Part shown: positions 35,582 through 47,246 of the stretch, piece after piece
Position numbering within the stretch: position 1 is the first letter of the stretch
How the letters are laid out: every line of letters starts with the position of its first letter
Origin: an uncultured Pelagibacteraceae bacterium
GTDB taxonomy: Bacteria; Pseudomonadota; Alphaproteobacteria; Pelagibacterales; Pelagibacteraceae
Direction of reading: 5' to 3'
Length of the DNA: 64,000 nucleotides
Assembly: GCA_902631535.1 (NCBI GenBank)
Contig: CACOYX010000001.1
Span: forward strand, 62,001-126,000
Position numbers and translations under genes: made by a program
Notes under the pieces: model-generated
What the model was told of the DNA's origin: nothing
What the model saw: the letters and a program-made list of their open reading frames with translations, nothing else
Databases searched by the model: none

Positions 35582-37684
35582 TTAATGAGCTATAACTGCT
35601 AGTAGTAACAAAGCTACTATATTCGTAATTTTTATCATTGGGTTAACTGCTGGACCAGCTGTATCTTTATACGGATCACCCACTGTATCACCTGTAACTG
35701 CAGATTTGTGAGCTTCTGATCCTTTGCCTCCAAAATTTCCATCCTCAATGTATTTTTTTGCATTATCCCAGGCACCGCCCCCTGCAGTCATAGAAACAGC
35801 TACAAACAAACCAGTGATAATTACTCCTAATAGCATTGCACCTAAAGAAGAAAGAGCGGCCTCCATCCCACCAATTTGCAAAATAATAAAGTATAAGATT
35901 ACTGGAGATAACACTGGTAACAATGACGGAATAATCATCTCTTTAATTGCTGCTTTAGTTAATAAATCTACTAATCTACCATAGTCTGGTTTTCTTTTAC
36001 CTTTCATAATTCCAGGTATCTTTTTAAATTGTCTTCTTACCTCAATCACTACAGCGCCACCTGCTCTTCCAACCGCTTGCATGCCCATCGATCCAAATAG
36101 ATAAGGTAACATTCCACCAATTAGTAGCCCGGCTACAACAAAAGGATTTGATAAATCAAAGGTCACATTAACTCCTTCTAATGCTGAACCTTTTACAGTT
36201 GAAAAATATTTTATATCCTCTGTGTAAGCAGCAAATAAAACCAAAGCTCCTAACCCGGCAGATCCAATAGCATAACCTTTTGTAACAGCTTTTGTTGTAT
36301 TCCCTACTGCATCTAAAGCGTCAGTTGTTTTCCTTACGTTCTTTGGCAGTTTTGACATTTCCGCTATTCCTCCAGCATTGTCAGTGACTGGTCCATAAGC
36401 ATCTAATGCTACTACCATTCCAGTTAAAGCTAACATCGCAGTAACGGCGATTGCGATTCCATATAAGCCAGCAAGCTCATTTGTATATAATATTCCGGCT
36501 ACAATTATCAGAGCTGGGACTGCGGTAGCTTCCATTGATATTGCAAGACCTTGAATAACATTTGTTCCATGTCCAGTAGTTGAAGACTTAGCAACTGATT
36601 TGACTGGTCTGTAATTTGTACCTGTATAATATTCAGTAATCCAAATTAGTAATCCTGTTATTACAAAACCAACAACACCACAAATATATAAATCCATTCC
36701 ATCAAAAGCATTTCCATTATTGGAATATGAGTTGTTAAGTCCAACTATTGCATCTGTTACTGGATACAATATTAGAAGTGATGTAATAGCAGTCACTATA
36801 AAACCTTTGTATAATGCGCCCATTATATTTTTACTCTTACCTAATTTAACAAACCATGTGCCAATTATTGAAGTAATAATACAAGCACCACCAATAGCTA
36901 AAGGGTAGATCATTAAATTATAATTCAAAGGAAAAAAAATTGAAGATAAGACCATTGTTGCTACGATAGTAACAGCGTAGGTTTCAAACAAATCTGCTGC
37001 CATACCTGCGCAATCACCAACGTTATCGCCTACATTATCAGCTATAACTGCAGGGTTTCTTGGATCATCTTCTGGAATTCCAGCTTCTACTTTACCAACT
37101 AAGTCTGCACCGACATCAGCACCTTTAGTAAATATTCCACCGCCTAATCTTGCAAAGATTGAAATTAGTGATGCTCCAAATCCTAAAGCCACTAAAGCAT
37201 TAATAATTTCTCTGTTATCAACGTTAAGATTAATTAAAATTATATAATAAAATGTAATAGCCAATAATGCTAAACCAGCTACTAATAAACCTGTAATCGC
37301 ACCAGACTTAAATGCAATTGTTAAACCGGCTTGAAGACTATTTCTTGCAGCTTCTGCTGTACGGACATTAGCTTTAACTGAAATAAGCATGCCAACATAT
37401 CCAGCTACACCAGAAAGAAATGCACCAATAAAATAACCAATTCCTACAAGATAACTAAAAAAATACGTTACAATAGCTAAAACAATAATTCCAACAACTG
37501 CAATAGTTTTATATTGTCTGTTTAAATATGCTTTAGCACCAATTTGAATTGCTTCTGCAATTTCTTGCATTTTTGAGTTACCAGGGCTTGAAGAAGTTAT
37601 TTGTCCAGATAGTAAATAACTATAAGCTACGGCTAAAACTCCGATAAAAGCTATTAAGTAAAGTAATTCTAAAAAATTAGTCAT
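35582..37684 (-). CDS. hppA: Membrane-bound proton-translocating pyrophosphatase (K+-independent type)
   Basis: [57 protein letters not shown] signature. Confidence 0.97.
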   Translation of the reverse strand: MTNFLELLYLIAFIGVLAVAYSYLLSGQITSSSPGNSKMQEIAEAIQIGAKAYLNRQYKTIAVVGIIVLAIVTYFFSYLVGIGYFIGAFLSGVAGYVGMLISVKANVRTAEAARNSLQAGLTIAFKSGAITGLLVAGLALLAITFYYIILINLNVDNREIINALVALGFGASLISIFARLGGGIFTKGADVGADLVGKVEAGIPEDDPRNPAVIADNVGDNVGDCAGMAADLFETYAVTIVATMVLSSIFFPLNYNLMIYPLAIGGACIITSIIGTWFVKLGKSKNIMGALYKGFIVTAITSLLILYPVTDAIVGLNNSYSNNGNAFDGMDLYICGVVGFVITGLLIWITEYYTGTNYRPVKSVAKSSTTGHGTNVIQGLAISMEATAVPALIIVAGILYTNELAGLYGIAIAVTAMLALTGMVVALDAYGPVTDNAGGIAEMSKLPKNVRKTTDALDAVGNTTKAVTKGYAIGSAGLGALVLFAAYTEDIKYFSTVKGSALEGVNVTFDLSNPFVVAGLLIGGMLPYLFGSMGMQAVGRAGGAVVIEVRRQFKKIPGIMKGKRKPDYGRLVDLLTKAAIKEMIIPSLLPVLSPVILYFIILQIGGMEAALSSLGAMLLGVIITGLFVAVSMTAGGGAWDNAKKYIEDGNFGGKGSEAHKSAVTGDTVGDPYKDTAGPAVNPMIKITNIVALLLLAVIAH

Positions 37685-37754
37685 TATTTAAAGCGCATAG
37701 ATGCCAAATTAATATTAAAAACGCAAGCTAAACTTCGATTAAAATAACAACTTT

Positions 37755-38156
37755 TTAGTCATCTTTTCTTAATTCTTTTGAAATTTTATCTAGAATAGCG
37801 TTTAAATAACCAATTTGGATTTTTTCTAAAAAATGCTCCGAAGCTAATAAATATTCGTTAATAATTACTTTTTTTGGTGTGTTATGCTTAAACATAAGTT
37901 CAAAAATTGCAGCAAATAGAATAATCTTTAATATTTTATCAGTTTTAGTTAAATCAATATCATTTGTTAAAAAAGATTTTATTTGATCCTCAATCAGGTT
38001 AGATCTCTCTAGAGTTCCGGTTACCACGTCTTTAATAAATTTTTTATATTGGCTTTTGGGGTAATCAATTGAAGCATCAGGATTCATTAAAGCATTATAA
38101 AGCTTTTGAATTATTTTTATTCGAGGAGAGGAATTTTTAAATTTTTTTGGGTCCAT
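37755..38156 (-). CDS. nusB: Transcription antitermination factor NusB
   Basis: RSNLIEDQIKSFL...LKIILFAAIFELMFKHNTPKKVIINEYLLASEHF; start trimmed to MDPKKF. Confidence 0.9.
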   Translation of the reverse strand: MDPKKFKNSSPRIKIIQKLYNALMNPDASIDYPKSQYKKFIKDVVTGTLERSNLIEDQIKSFLTNDIDLTKTDKILKIILFAAIFELMFKHNTPKKVIINEYLLASEHFLEKIQIGYLNAILDKISKELRKDD

Positions 38157-38562
38157 TTTGTAAAATGGATATGACAGCATTTGCAGCTTCTGATCCTTTA
38201 TTTGGTTTCTTACTGGATGTATTCTGACATCTCTGTAGGGCTTGTCTGATATTATGAGCAGTAATAATCCCATTACCTATTGGTTTATTGAAAGCAATTG
38301 AAAGGTTTAAAATTGAATTAAATGTAGATGAACATATTAAATTAAAATGTGGGGTTTGACCTTTAATAACACATCCTAATGCAACAAAACCGTCAAATTT
38401 TTTGATATTTTTCCGTATTGCAATAGGAATCTCGTAAATTCCTGGTACATCAATAATATTTACTTTGAAGCGATTAATATTTAATTTATTTTTTGAATTT
38501 AATACTAATTTTTTAGAAATATTTTTATAATAATTTGCATTAACTATTAAAATTTTTTTCAT
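38137..38562 (-). CDS. ribH: 6,7-dimethyl-8-ribityllumazine synthase
   Basis: VPGIYEIPIAIRK...DGFVALGCVIKGQTPHF...PIGNGIITAHNIRQALQRC. Confidence 0.97.
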   Translation of the reverse strand: MKKILIVNANYYKNISKKLVLNSKNKLNINRFKVNIIDVPGIYEIPIAIRKNIKKFDGFVALGCVIKGQTPHFNLICSSTFNSILNLSIAFNKPIGNGIITAHNIRQALQRCQNTSSKKPNKGSEAANAVISILQNGPKKI

Positions 38563-39614
38563 TTAATTATAATCTGTTTTTTGATTTTTAAACCAAAACC
38601 ATCGAGTCCGATAATTTTTTTCTTACTTCTTGAAATTAGTATCATATTTCGAATATTTAAGTCTTTAATTATTTGTGCTCCTATACCATAGTATCTTAAG
38701 GTATTAATACTATTTCCTTTAGAAATATTATTTTTATTATTTATTATTAATAATAAAAAATTCTTATATTTCGACATACCCATTAAAGACTTTTTAATAT
38801 TTTTATTAGTAATAATTTTCTTATCTTCAATTTTATGGGAGAGAACCCTTACTGGTATTGATTTTATTTGATTAAACTTTCCTTTTGTTATTGCAAAATT
38901 AATATTCTTTTCTAATTTATTTTTATAAATGTGAACATTTAATTTACCAATCTTATTTATGTTTAGTGATTTAAACTCTGTTTTATAAACTAATTTTTCG
39001 TACTTAAACCGATACGAAATAAGATCTTCAATAGATGCTAATTTTATTTTATGTTTTTTTGAAAATTTAAAGAGATCATTTAATCTTGCCATTCTACCAT
39101 CCTCGTTCATCACCTCGCAAATAACTGAACTTGGATTTAATTTTGATAATTTAGAAATATCTACTGATGCTTCTGTATGACCTGCTCTTTCTAATACTCC
39201 ACCATTTCTAGCTACTAAAGGAAAAACATGTCCAGGAGATACAATTTCATTTTTTTTGACTTTTGGGTTAATTGCTTTTTTTATTGTTTTAGCCCGATCC
39301 TGTGCCGAGATGCCAGTTGTGATACCTTTTTTTGCCTCAATAGAAATAGTAAATGCTGTTTGCATTCTTGATTTATTAATTGATGACATTAGAGGTAATT
39401 TTAAATTGTCTACTTGTTTTTTTGTTAAAGCTAAACAGATTAATCCTCTGCCATGTTTAGCCATAAAGTTAATACTTTTGGAATTACATTTTGAACCTGG
39501 TATAATTAAATCTCCTTCATTTTCTCTATTTTTATCATCAACCAGTATAAACATCTTGCCCTTTTTAGCATCTTTAATAATAGAGGATATTTTTGAAAAT
39601 TTATTTTTAAGCAT
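38559..39614 (-). CDS. ribB: 3,4-dihydroxy-2-butanone-4-phosphate synthase fused to degenerate GTP cyclohydrolase II domain
   Basis: MFILVDDKNRENEGDLIIPGSKC...AGHTEASVDISKL; C-terminal domain lacks any Cys. Confidence 0.95.
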   Translation of the reverse strand: MLKNKFSKISSIIKDAKKGKMFILVDDKNRENEGDLIIPGSKCNSKSINFMAKHGRGLICLALTKKQVDNLKLPLMSSINKSRMQTAFTISIEAKKGITTGISAQDRAKTIKKAINPKVKKNEIVSPGHVFPLVARNGGVLERAGHTEASVDISKLSKLNPSSVICEVMNEDGRMARLNDLFKFSKKHKIKLASIEDLISYRFKYEKLVYKTEFKSLNINKIGKLNVHIYKNKLEKNINFAITKGKFNQIKSIPVRVLSHKIEDKKIITNKNIKKSLMGMSKYKNFLLLIINNKNNISKGNSINTLRYYGIGAQIIKDLNIRNMILISRSKKKIIGLDGFGLKIKKQIIIK

Positions 39615-40202
39615 TTAGTTAGAATATTTATATATATATTTACTAAATATATCTAATTCTACGTTTACCAAACTATTAACCTTTAAATTTTTCAAATTGG
39701 TTAGTTTTAGCGTGTGAGGTATTACAGTAATTTCAAATGAATTTTTATAAATTTTTGAAATAGTCAGAGACACACCGTTAATAGAAATTGATGCTTTTTC
39801 AATTAAAAACTTATTTAGTTCATTATTTAGAATTTTAAAATTTACTGACCAGGCTTTATCAAAAAATTTTATTTTTTTAATTTTTGCTACTGTATCAACG
39901 TGACCTTGAATAAAATGTCCTGATATACTTTTACCAAATGATAAAGATTTTTCTAAATTTATCATTTGATTTAATTTTAAATTTTTAAAATTTGATCTTT
40001 TTAAAGTTTCATTCGAAATATAGAAAAAAATTTTATTTTTTATTACTTTCTCTATTGTTAAACAAACCCCATTGCAGCAAATTGATGATCCTATATCTTT
40101 TTTGTTAAAATTTATTTTTGTTAGAATCCCAACGTAAATACTATTTTTCTCTCTTTTAATTTCTTTTACAACTCCAGTGTTAAAAATTATTCCATTAAAC
40201 AT
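39615..40202 (-). CDS. ribE: Riboflavin synthase alpha chain
   Basis: MFNGIIFNTGVVKEI...GSSICCNGVCLTIEKV...GKSISGHFIQGHVDTVAKI. Confidence 0.97.
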   Translation of the reverse strand: MFNGIIFNTGVVKEIKREKNSIYVGILTKINFNKKDIGSSICCNGVCLTIEKVIKNKIFFYISNETLKRSNFKNLKLNQMINLEKSLSFGKSISGHFIQGHVDTVAKIKKIKFFDKAWSVNFKILNNELNKFLIEKASISINGVSLTISKIYKNSFEITVIPHTLKLTNLKNLKVNSLVNVELDIFSKYIYKYSN

Positions 40203-40204
40203 AT

Positions 40205-41269
40205 TTAAAATTCTTTTTTTAAAAGTTTATCACCATTTAGATTAATTGTTAGTAATTTGGGGCGTATATTTTTTATATAACTAATTTGGTCATTATTTTT
40301 TCCATTATTACCTAGTTTTTTTTGACTCATAAAAATATACAAATCATTAATTAATTTATTTTTAATTAAATTATTCAAAAACGTTAAACCAGCTTCAATA
40401 AATAGCCTAGAATATCCCATTTTATAAATTTTTTCGTATAACAATCGAAAATCATTTTTATTTTTTAATTTTTTTATAAATATAATTTTATATCCTAATT
40501 TTTTATAAACTAAAGTTTTACTTGAGAGGTCTTTAGTAGTAATTAAAAAAGTTTTCCTTATTTTAAGATACTTATTTATAGATAGATTCTTTTTTAATTT
40601 AAGATTTAAATCGATTATGAATAAATCAGGCTTGTTGTTGTTCAATCCATTAATTCTACAATTTAATAGAGAGTCATCATGATTAATCGATTTTGAAGTT
40701 GATAGAATACTGTCATGTTTACTTCTTAATAAATGAACTTTACTTCTTGATATATCATTTGTTATCCATTTTTCTTTTTTATCTATGGTGAAATAATCTT
40801 TGGAAATTGCAATTTTTGCTGAAACAAATGGTATTAACAATTTTTTATTAATAAAATAACTTTTGTAAAATTTACTATAACTATTTATACGGATTAATTT
40901 ACTTTTTATTCCTTTTTGTGAGAGAATTTTTTTTGCTTTTTTAAAAGTCCTGATATCAGGATCTTCGAATGCATAAAAAACATTTTGAATTTTTTTTTTT
41001 ATAATAATATTTGTACAAGGTGGTGTTTTTCCATAATGAGTGCATGGTTCTAAAGTTGTATATAATGTTGCTCCTTTACAATTTTTTAAACTTTTAAGTG
41101 CATTGAATTCTGAGTGAGGTCTTCCTTGTATTGATGTTATGCCCGTGGATATAACGGCACCATTTTTCACAATTACTGTTCCTACAGATGGATTTTGTTT
41201 AGTTTGACCTAAATTTTTTTCAGCTAAATGAAATGCTAATTCTAAATAATTCTTATGATTTTTTGTCAT
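40205..41269 (-). CDS. ribD: Riboflavin biosynthesis deaminase/reductase
   Basis: [12 protein letters not shown]...[10 protein letters not shown]...[18 protein letters not shown]. Confidence 0.97.
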   Translation of the reverse strand: MTKNHKNYLELAFHLAEKNLGQTKQNPSVGTVIVKNGAVISTGITSIQGRPHSEFNALKSLKNCKGATLYTTLEPCTHYGKTPPCTNIIIKKKIQNVFYAFEDPDIRTFKKAKKILSQKGIKSKLIRINSYSKFYKSYFINKKLLIPFVSAKIAISKDYFTIDKKEKWITNDISRSKVHLLRSKHDSILSTSKSINHDDSLLNCRINGLNNNKPDLFIIDLNLKLKKNLSINKYLKIRKTFLITTKDLSSKTLVYKKLGYKIIFIKKLKNKNDFRLLYEKIYKMGYSRLFIEAGLTFLNNLIKNKLINDLYIFMSQKKLGNNGKNNDQISYIKNIRPKLLTINLNGDKLLKKEF

Positions 41270-41714
41270 CTAAATTGCCTACAAACTGTTCAAAATCTTT
41301 AGCTTCTTTAAAGTTTTTGTAAACAGAAGCATAGCGAACATAGGCAACTGTATCTATATATTGTAAGCCCTCCATAATAAGCTTACCAATAGTTGATGTT
41401 GGAACTTCACTTTCTCCAAGGCCTTCAATTTTCATAATAATTTTTGAAACAAAATTATCAATAGCGTCTATACCAATTGGTCTCTTCCTTGTTGCTATCC
41501 TTATAGATTTCGAAACTTTATCTCTATCAAATGGTTCTCTCTTACTATTACTTTTAATTACTGTAAGTTCTTGAAACTGTATTCTTTCAAATGTAGTAAA
41601 CCTCATACCTCCATTACATGTACAAAGTCTTCGTCTTCTAACTGCAGTACCTTCCTCACATGGTCTTGAATCAACTACTGATGTATCTTTTTCTCTACAA
41701 AAAGGACAAAGCAT
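41253..41714 (-). CDS. nrdR: Transcriptional repressor NrdR
   Basis: [31 protein letters not shown]...RFTTFER; start trimmed. Confidence 0.96.
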   Translation of the reverse strand: MLCPFCREKDTSVVDSRPCEEGTAVRRRRLCTCNGGMRFTTFERIQFQELTVIKSNSKREPFDRDKVSKSIRIATRKRPIGIDAIDNFVSKIIMKIEGLGESEVPTSTIGKLIMEGLQYIDTVAYVRYASVYKNFKEAKDFEQFVGNLDDKKS

Positions 41715-41722
41715 AAATCTAT

Positions 41723-43021
41723 TTAATTTCCATATATAGGAAAAGAGGAGCAAAGATCAACAATTTCTTTTTTTACTTCGTTTTCAATTTTTGAATTATC
41801 TGATTTGTTCTCGCTTAAACCTTTAATAACTTTGTAAATTAAATCAGCAACTAATTTAAATTCGTCTTCTTTAAAACCTCTAGTGGTGCAAGCCGGAGTA
41901 CCTAATCTAATACCAGAGGTTATGAATGGACTTTCTGTATCAAATGGAATTCCATTTTTATTGCAAGTTATATTAGCTCTTCCTAAAGAGGCTTGAGCAT
42001 CTTTTCCAGTAACATTGAATGATCTTAAATCAAGAAGCATTAGATGTGTGTCAGTCCCACCAGAAAAAATTTTAAAACCTTTTTCAGATAATCTTTCTGA
42101 CAAAACTTTTGCATTATTAATCACATTTTTCGTATAAGTTTTGAATTCTTCAGACAAAGCTTCTTTGAAACAAACTGCTTTGGCAGCAATTACATGCATC
42201 AATGGGCCACCTTGCAGACCAGGAAAGATTGCACTATTAAATTTTTTAGCAAGTTCCTCGTTATTTGTTAAAATAATTCCACCTCTTGGTCCTCTTAAAA
42301 CCTTATGTGTGGTAGAAGTTACAACATCAGCATATTTGGTAGGATTAGGATAAGCTCCTCCAGCTACTAAACCAGATAAATGTGCCATATCAACTAATAG
42401 ATAAGCTCCCACTTTATCACAAATTTCTCTAAATTTTTTAAAATTAATTATTCTTGAGTAGGCGCTACCTCCTGCTATTATAAGTTTAGGCTTATTTTCT
42501 GTTGCTAGTTTTTCTACAGCTTCATAATCAATTAAACCTGTTTCCTTATCAACTTCATAATGTAGTGCATTAAACCATTTGCCAGATTGAGCCGGTTTTG
42601 CTCCATGAGTTAAATGACCGCCAGAATTTAAACTCATCGCTAAAGTGGTATCACCTGGTTTTAATAACGCTAAATATACTGCGCCGTTCGCTTGAGCACC
42701 GGAGTGCGGTTGTACATTCGCAAACTTACAATCAAAAAGTTTTTTCGCGCGTTCTATAGCTAAATTCTCAGAGACATCCACGTGTTCACATCCACCATAA
42801 TATCTTTTTGAAGGGTAACCTTCGGCATATTTATTTGTTAAAACTGAACCTTGTGCCTCTAAAACAGCTTTTGATACGATATTTTCTGAAGCAATTAATT
42901 CGATATGATTTTGTTGTCTTATAAATTCATCTCTAATAGTATCATAAAGTTCTTTATCAGCGTCTTGTAATTTTAATTTAAAGAAACTGTTTAAATATTT
43001 ATCTAATTTAATAACCGACAT
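41723..43021 (-). CDS. glyA: Serine hydroxymethyltransferase
   Basis: [14 protein letters not shown]...[14 protein letters not shown]...[19 protein letters not shown]. Confidence 0.98.
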   Translation of the reverse strand: MSVIKLDKYLNSFFKLKLQDADKELYDTIRDEFIRQQNHIELIASENIVSKAVLEAQGSVLTNKYAEGYPSKRYYGGCEHVDVSENLAIERAKKLFDCKFANVQPHSGAQANGAVYLALLKPGDTTLAMSLNSGGHLTHGAKPAQSGKWFNALHYEVDKETGLIDYEAVEKLATENKPKLIIAGGSAYSRIINFKKFREICDKVGAYLLVDMAHLSGLVAGGAYPNPTKYADVVTSTTHKVLRGPRGGIILTNNEELAKKFNSAIFPGLQGGPLMHVIAAKAVCFKEALSEEFKTYTKNVINNAKVLSERLSEKGFKIFSGGTDTHLMLLDLRSFNVTGKDAQASLGRANITCNKNGIPFDTESPFITSGIRLGTPACTTRGFKEDEFKLVADLIYKVIKGLSENKSDNSKIENEVKKEIVDLCSSFPIYGN

Positions 43022-43458
43022 TATATTTTTTTTACTCTTTTTAAGTGTCTACCGCCTTCAAACTTAGTTTTTAAAAATAACTCAACTAATTTTAATGACA
43101 AACTTTTTTTAGTTAATCTAGCTCCTAAAGCAATTATATTAGCATTATTGTGTTGTCTAGACAATCTAGTAGACTTTGAATTATAGCAAACGGCAGCCCT
43201 TATATCTTTGATTTTATTAGCACTTATGGCCATTCCTGTACCAGAACCGCACACTAGGATTCCAATATCACTTTTTTTGGCTTTGACCCGTTTAGCTAGT
43301 CTCCTCGCAAAATCTGGGTAATCCACTGACTTGTTTTCGTATGGTCCTAAATCAAAGATTGAAACGTGTTTATTAATAAGATGATCTTTGATTATTTCTT
43401 TTAGATTGTAACCAGCGTGATCAGAGGCAATACAAATCTTTTTAAATAAAAAACTCAA
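43021..43458 (-). CDS. rpiB: Ribose-5-phosphate isomerase B
   Basis: [18 protein letters not shown]...[28 protein letters not shown]. Confidence 0.96.
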   Translation of the reverse strand: MSFLFKKICIASDHAGYNLKEIIKDHLINKHVSIFDLGPYENKSVDYPDFARRLAKRVKAKKSDIGILVCGSGTGMAISANKIKDIRAAVCYNSKSTRLSRQHNNANIIALGARLTKKSLSLKLVELFLKTKFEGGRHLKRVKKI

Positions 43459-43459
43459 T

Positions 43460-44101
43460 TTAATTAAACTTATAATCTAACACACATGCAACAAGGTGAA
43501 CTCTATTTTCTTCACCTCCATTAAATGCGTTATGGTACTTAGTATTATTTGTTATCCAAACTGAACCATCGGCTGGCATATGTTTAGCAACATTGTCTAT
43601 AACCATTAAACAACCCGGGTTTGTTATTATAGGTATATGCAATCTTGGTTCTGGATCTCTATGCCAACTTAATGTTGATCTAGGTTCTTTTAACAAAATT
43701 CTTATTCTTCCTAACTTATATTTAGATGATAAAACGTCAAATACCTCTTTGAAATATGTATTTTCATAGTCAGGTATAAATTCTGAATAGGCAGACTCAT
43801 TTATACTAATATCTCTAACGACTTCTTTCCCCGATTTATCGGGTTTTGTCCAATACACTCCTCTTGCTTTATGACCTTTAACTGACTCTGGGTCTCCAGG
43901 TATTCTTGTTAAACAAATGGCACCAAAATGTGAAATTCCGCCACCATCATCAAATTTTTTTGTTTGTACGATTTGCTTATAAGCTTCTTGAAGTTTAGTA
44001 ATATCAAATTTGATACTTTGCTTTTGAAAATCCGAAAAATTTAAAATTTTTTGATCTTTTTTTAATTCTAGATTTACTATATTTTTTGAGTCAGTTGGCA
44101 T
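43460..44101 (-). CDS. Aspartyl/asparaginyl beta-hydroxylase-like 2OG-Fe(II) dioxygenase
   Basis: LSWHRDPEPRLHIPIITNPGCLMVIDNVAKHMPADGSVWITNNTKYHNAFNGGEENRVHLVACV (HxD...H...R). Confidence 0.8.
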   Translation of the reverse strand: MPTDSKNIVNLELKKDQKILNFSDFQKQSIKFDITKLQEAYKQIVQTKKFDDGGGISHFGAICLTRIPGDPESVKGHKARGVYWTKPDKSGKEVVRDISINESAYSEFIPDYENTYFKEVFDVLSSKYKLGRIRILLKEPRSTLSWHRDPEPRLHIPIITNPGCLMVIDNVAKHMPADGSVWITNNTKYHNAFNGGEENRVHLVACVLDYKFN

Positions 44102-44174
44102 CAGTTATTGTTATTTATATCTTTGTAATATATATTTGTATAATAGATTTGTCGCATAATACATTAAATAAAGC

Positions 44175-45161
44175 ATGATTACCGGAAAATATCCTAGTTT
44201 AAGACTTCGTAGAACCAGAAAATACAACTGGTCTAGGAGACTCATTCAGGAAAATAACTTATCTTGCAATGATTTAATATATCCAATCTTCCTTATAGAA
44301 GGAAAAAATAAAAAGCAATCAGTAAAATCAATGCCCGGTGTTTACAGATATTCTATAGATCGATTAGGAATGATTGTAAATAATGTTGCAAAACATAAAA
44401 TTCCAATGGTAGCTCTTTTCCCGTCAACACCAAAAAATAAGAAAGATAAGTTAGGTTCGGAAGCTTTTAATGAAGATAACTTAGTTTGTAGAGCTACAAA
44501 ATATATAAAAAAAAGATTTAAGAATAATATCGGAATAATGACTGATGTTGCATTAGATCCATATACGTCACATGGGCATGATGGATTGTTAAAAAATAAT
44601 TATGTAATTAATGATGAAACTATTAATTCCCTAATAAAACAATCATTACTTCAAGCACAAATGGGAAGTAACGTTATAGCACCATCGGATATGATGGATG
44701 GACGAATAGGAAAAATCAGAAAATCTTTAGATAAAAATAATTTTCATGATGTTCAAATTCTATCTTACGCAGTTAAATATGCTTCTAATTTTTATGGACC
44801 ATTTAGAGATGCAGTTGGATCAAAAAAATCTTTAAAAAGTAACAAAAAGAGTTATCAAATGGATTTCTCTAACAAAAATGAGTCATTAAGGGAAGTTGCT
44901 TTAGATATTAAAGAAGGCGCAGACATGGTTATGGTAAAACCTGGTTTACCCTATTTAGATATCATTCAAAAAATTAAAGAAAATTTTAAGATACCGGTTA
45001 TAGCTTATCAGGTTTCTGGGGAGTATAGTTTAATTCAAAGTGGAATTAATAATAAATTAATTAATGAAGATGCAATAATTGAAAGTCTAATGAGTTTTAA
45101 AAGAGCTGGCGCCTCAGCGATTGTCTCTTATTTTGCTTTAGATATAGCCAAAAAGATCTAA
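44175..45161 (+). CDS. hemB: Delta-aminolevulinic acid dehydratase
   Basis: RLRRTRKYNWSRRLIQE...DVALDPYTSHGHDG...VAPSDMMDGRIG-like; MVMVKPGLPYLDII. Confidence 0.97.
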   Translation: MITGKYPSLRLRRTRKYNWSRRLIQENNLSCNDLIYPIFLIEGKNKKQSVKSMPGVYRYSIDRLGMIVNNVAKHKIPMVALFPSTPKNKKDKLGSEAFNEDNLVCRATKYIKKRFKNNIGIMTDVALDPYTSHGHDGLLKNNYVINDETINSLIKQSLLQAQMGSNVIAPSDMMDGRIGKIRKSLDKNNFHDVQILSYAVKYASNFYGPFRDAVGSKKSLKSNKKSYQMDFSNKNESLREVALDIKEGADMVMVKPGLPYLDIIQKIKENFKIPVIAYQVSGEYSLIQSGINNKLINEDAIIESLMSFKRAGASAIVSYFALDIAKKI

Positions 45162-45844
45162 TCCTTGTTAAAGTAATTTTCAAGAATTACACGTGACTTG
45201 GGAAATATCAAATTATTTGGTATGAAAAATTTATTAAGCATTACTTGCCTAGTAAAATGAAGTGATTTTTTAATTAGTGAATTTTTAAAATCTTTAGGTA
45301 TTTTCTTTTGTATTAGATAATTTGGAATTTCATAAATATAACCATCGATCTTTATCTTAAGATAATCTTTATCATTTTTAATATCATTTAAATGCTCGGT
45401 TAAATTTGTATCATACCCTAAATCCTTGATAAGATTAATTTCAAAAAAAATATATAAAAAAATCCAATCTTCCAAAATAATTGAGTTAATTAATTTTTCA
45501 AAAGATGCATAAATTTTTTTATTAGGTTGAGAGTCAGGTAATAAAATATTTAATATTGAGCAAATTGAAATTAATGCAGAAGTTCTCTCTTTATCATTAA
45601 AAAATAAAGGTGAAATAGGTTTGATTAATTCAGTTTTAAAATAACCTATTTTATTTTCACTTTTTGAAGTATGAGACACGAACAATTTATTTGAAATCTG
45701 TAAATAATTTCTGACCTTTCTTGAAGTTCCGCCATAAACTATACCATCGATCTTACCTTTTTTTTGAGTAAAAATATTAATGATATTAGCATTTTCTCTA
45801 AATTTTCTTTTAGATAATAAATAACATTCATCTTCCCAAATCAT
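45158..45844 (-). CDS. recO: DNA repair protein RecO
   Basis: MIWEDECYLLSKRKFRENANIINIFTQKKGKIDGIVYGGTSRK. Confidence 0.92.
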   Translation of the reverse strand: MIWEDECYLLSKRKFRENANIINIFTQKKGKIDGIVYGGTSRKVRNYLQISNKLFVSHTSKSENKIGYFKTELIKPISPLFFNDKERTSALISICSILNILLPDSQPNKKIYASFEKLINSIILEDWIFLYIFFEINLIKDLGYDTNLTEHLNDIKNDKDYLKIKIDGYIYEIPNYLIQKKIPKDFKNSLIKKSLHFTRQVMLNKFFIPNNLIFPKSRVILENYFNKD

Positions 45845-46506
45845 ATATTTAAAATCTTTAAAAGTTTAGCAGCAGCATTTTGCTGTGCGTTTTTTTTTGA
45901 TGATCCAATACCAATAATTTTTTTTGAATTTGGGATTTGTACTTCTGTTTTAAATAATGGTCTATGTTGAGGCCCAGTTTTTTTAAAAAAAACATATTTA
46001 GGAAGCTCTTTAAATTTTTTCAAACTAAACTCTTGAAGTTTGGTCTTGGAATCTATCAAAGTGACAGTTGATTTTAATAAAAATTCTTCCCAAAAATTGA
46101 GAATAAATTTTTCAACAGACTTAAGACCACTATCTAGATATATTGCTCCAACTATAGCTTCTAAACAATCACTGCTTATTTTATCAGCTGACCTTTCATG
46201 TTTTTTATGAGAAGAGCCTAATAAAATAAATTTTTTTAAATTTATTTTTTTTGCAACTAACAAGCATGTTTTTTTATTAACTAAATTAGCCAATTTTTTA
46301 TCAATTATTCCCTCTTTTTCATTAGGGAATTTTTCTAAGAGTTTTTCTGATATAATTAAACCTAACACTCTGTCTCCAAGGAACTCTAATTTTTCATTGT
46401 TAACATTATTATCAAAACTTTTATGAGTTAATGCTGTTTCTAATAAAGATGGTTTTTTAAAATTATATTTAATAATTTTTTCAATCTCTTTAATTTTTTT
46501 TTCCAT
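45841..46506 (-). CDS. rnc: Ribonuclease III
   Basis: NEKLEFLGDRVLGLIISE...SSDCLEAIVGAIYLDSG; C-terminal dsRBD. Confidence 0.97.
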   Translation of the reverse strand: MEKKIKEIEKIIKYNFKKPSLLETALTHKSFDNNVNNEKLEFLGDRVLGLIISEKLLEKFPNEKEGIIDKKLANLVNKKTCLLVAKKINLKKFILLGSSHKKHERSADKISSDCLEAIVGAIYLDSGLKSVEKFILNFWEEFLLKSTVTLIDSKTKLQEFSLKKFKELPKYVFFKKTGPQHRPLFKTEVQIPNSKKIIGIGSSKKNAQQNAAAKLLKILNI

Positions 46507-47246
46507 TATAATCCTTTAAATAATCTTTCAATTCTAAAAGATTTACTTATATTCCAAATTTTTAGTAAACCACTTATGTTAGTATCATTAGAAAAAAATA
46601 TTAATTCAGCTTTTCCTACTAAATTTAAGTTTTTTACATATCCAACACTGTCAAGATATCTGCTATCTTTTGAGCAATCTCTATTATCACCAAGTAAAAA
46701 ATAATGATCTTTAGGAACTTGAAAAATTTGGGTGTTTTGTAATGAACCTTTTTTTTTATATACCACAGTATGTTCTACACCATTAGGTAAAGTTTCTATA
46801 AAAGTATTCGTCTCTAGTAAAAAATTTCCACATCTTATATTTTTTTTATCTTTAATTTTTTCGCGCAAAATTTTTTTATCATTTATTAGTATAGAACCAT
46901 TAACAAATTGAATTTTGTCTCCAGGCATTCCAATAAGTCTTTTTATATAATCTGTTCTATTATCTGCGGGTGTTTTAAAAACAACTAAATCTCCTCTTTT
47001 AGGTGATTTTGAAAAAAAACGTTTATTGGTAATATTGGGACTAAATGGAAAAGAATGTTTACTATAACCATATATGTATTTTGAAACAAATATACGATCT
47101 CCAACTAATAATGTAGGTTCCATTGATGAGGAAGGTATATAAAAGGGTTGAAATAGAAGTGATCTGATTAAAATTGCTATTATTAACGCCCCTAGTAAGG
47201 TTTTAGCGTTATCATAAATTATGTAAAAAATTTTATTTTTTTTCAT
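46506..47246 (-). CDS. lepB: Signal peptidase I
   Basis: IPSSSMEPTLLVGDRIFVSKYIYG...RGDLVVFKTP...YIKRLIGMPGDKI...LLGDNRDCSKDSR. Confidence 0.97.
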   Translation of the reverse strand: MKKNKIFYIIYDNAKTLLGALIIAILIRSLLFQPFYIPSSSMEPTLLVGDRIFVSKYIYGYSKHSFPFSPNITNKRFFSKSPKRGDLVVFKTPADNRTDYIKRLIGMPGDKIQFVNGSILINDKKILREKIKDKKNIRCGNFLLETNTFIETLPNGVEHTVVYKKKGSLQNTQIFQVPKDHYFLLGDNRDCSKDSRYLDSVGYVKNLNLVGKAELIFFSNDTNISGLLKIWNISKSFRIERLFKGL

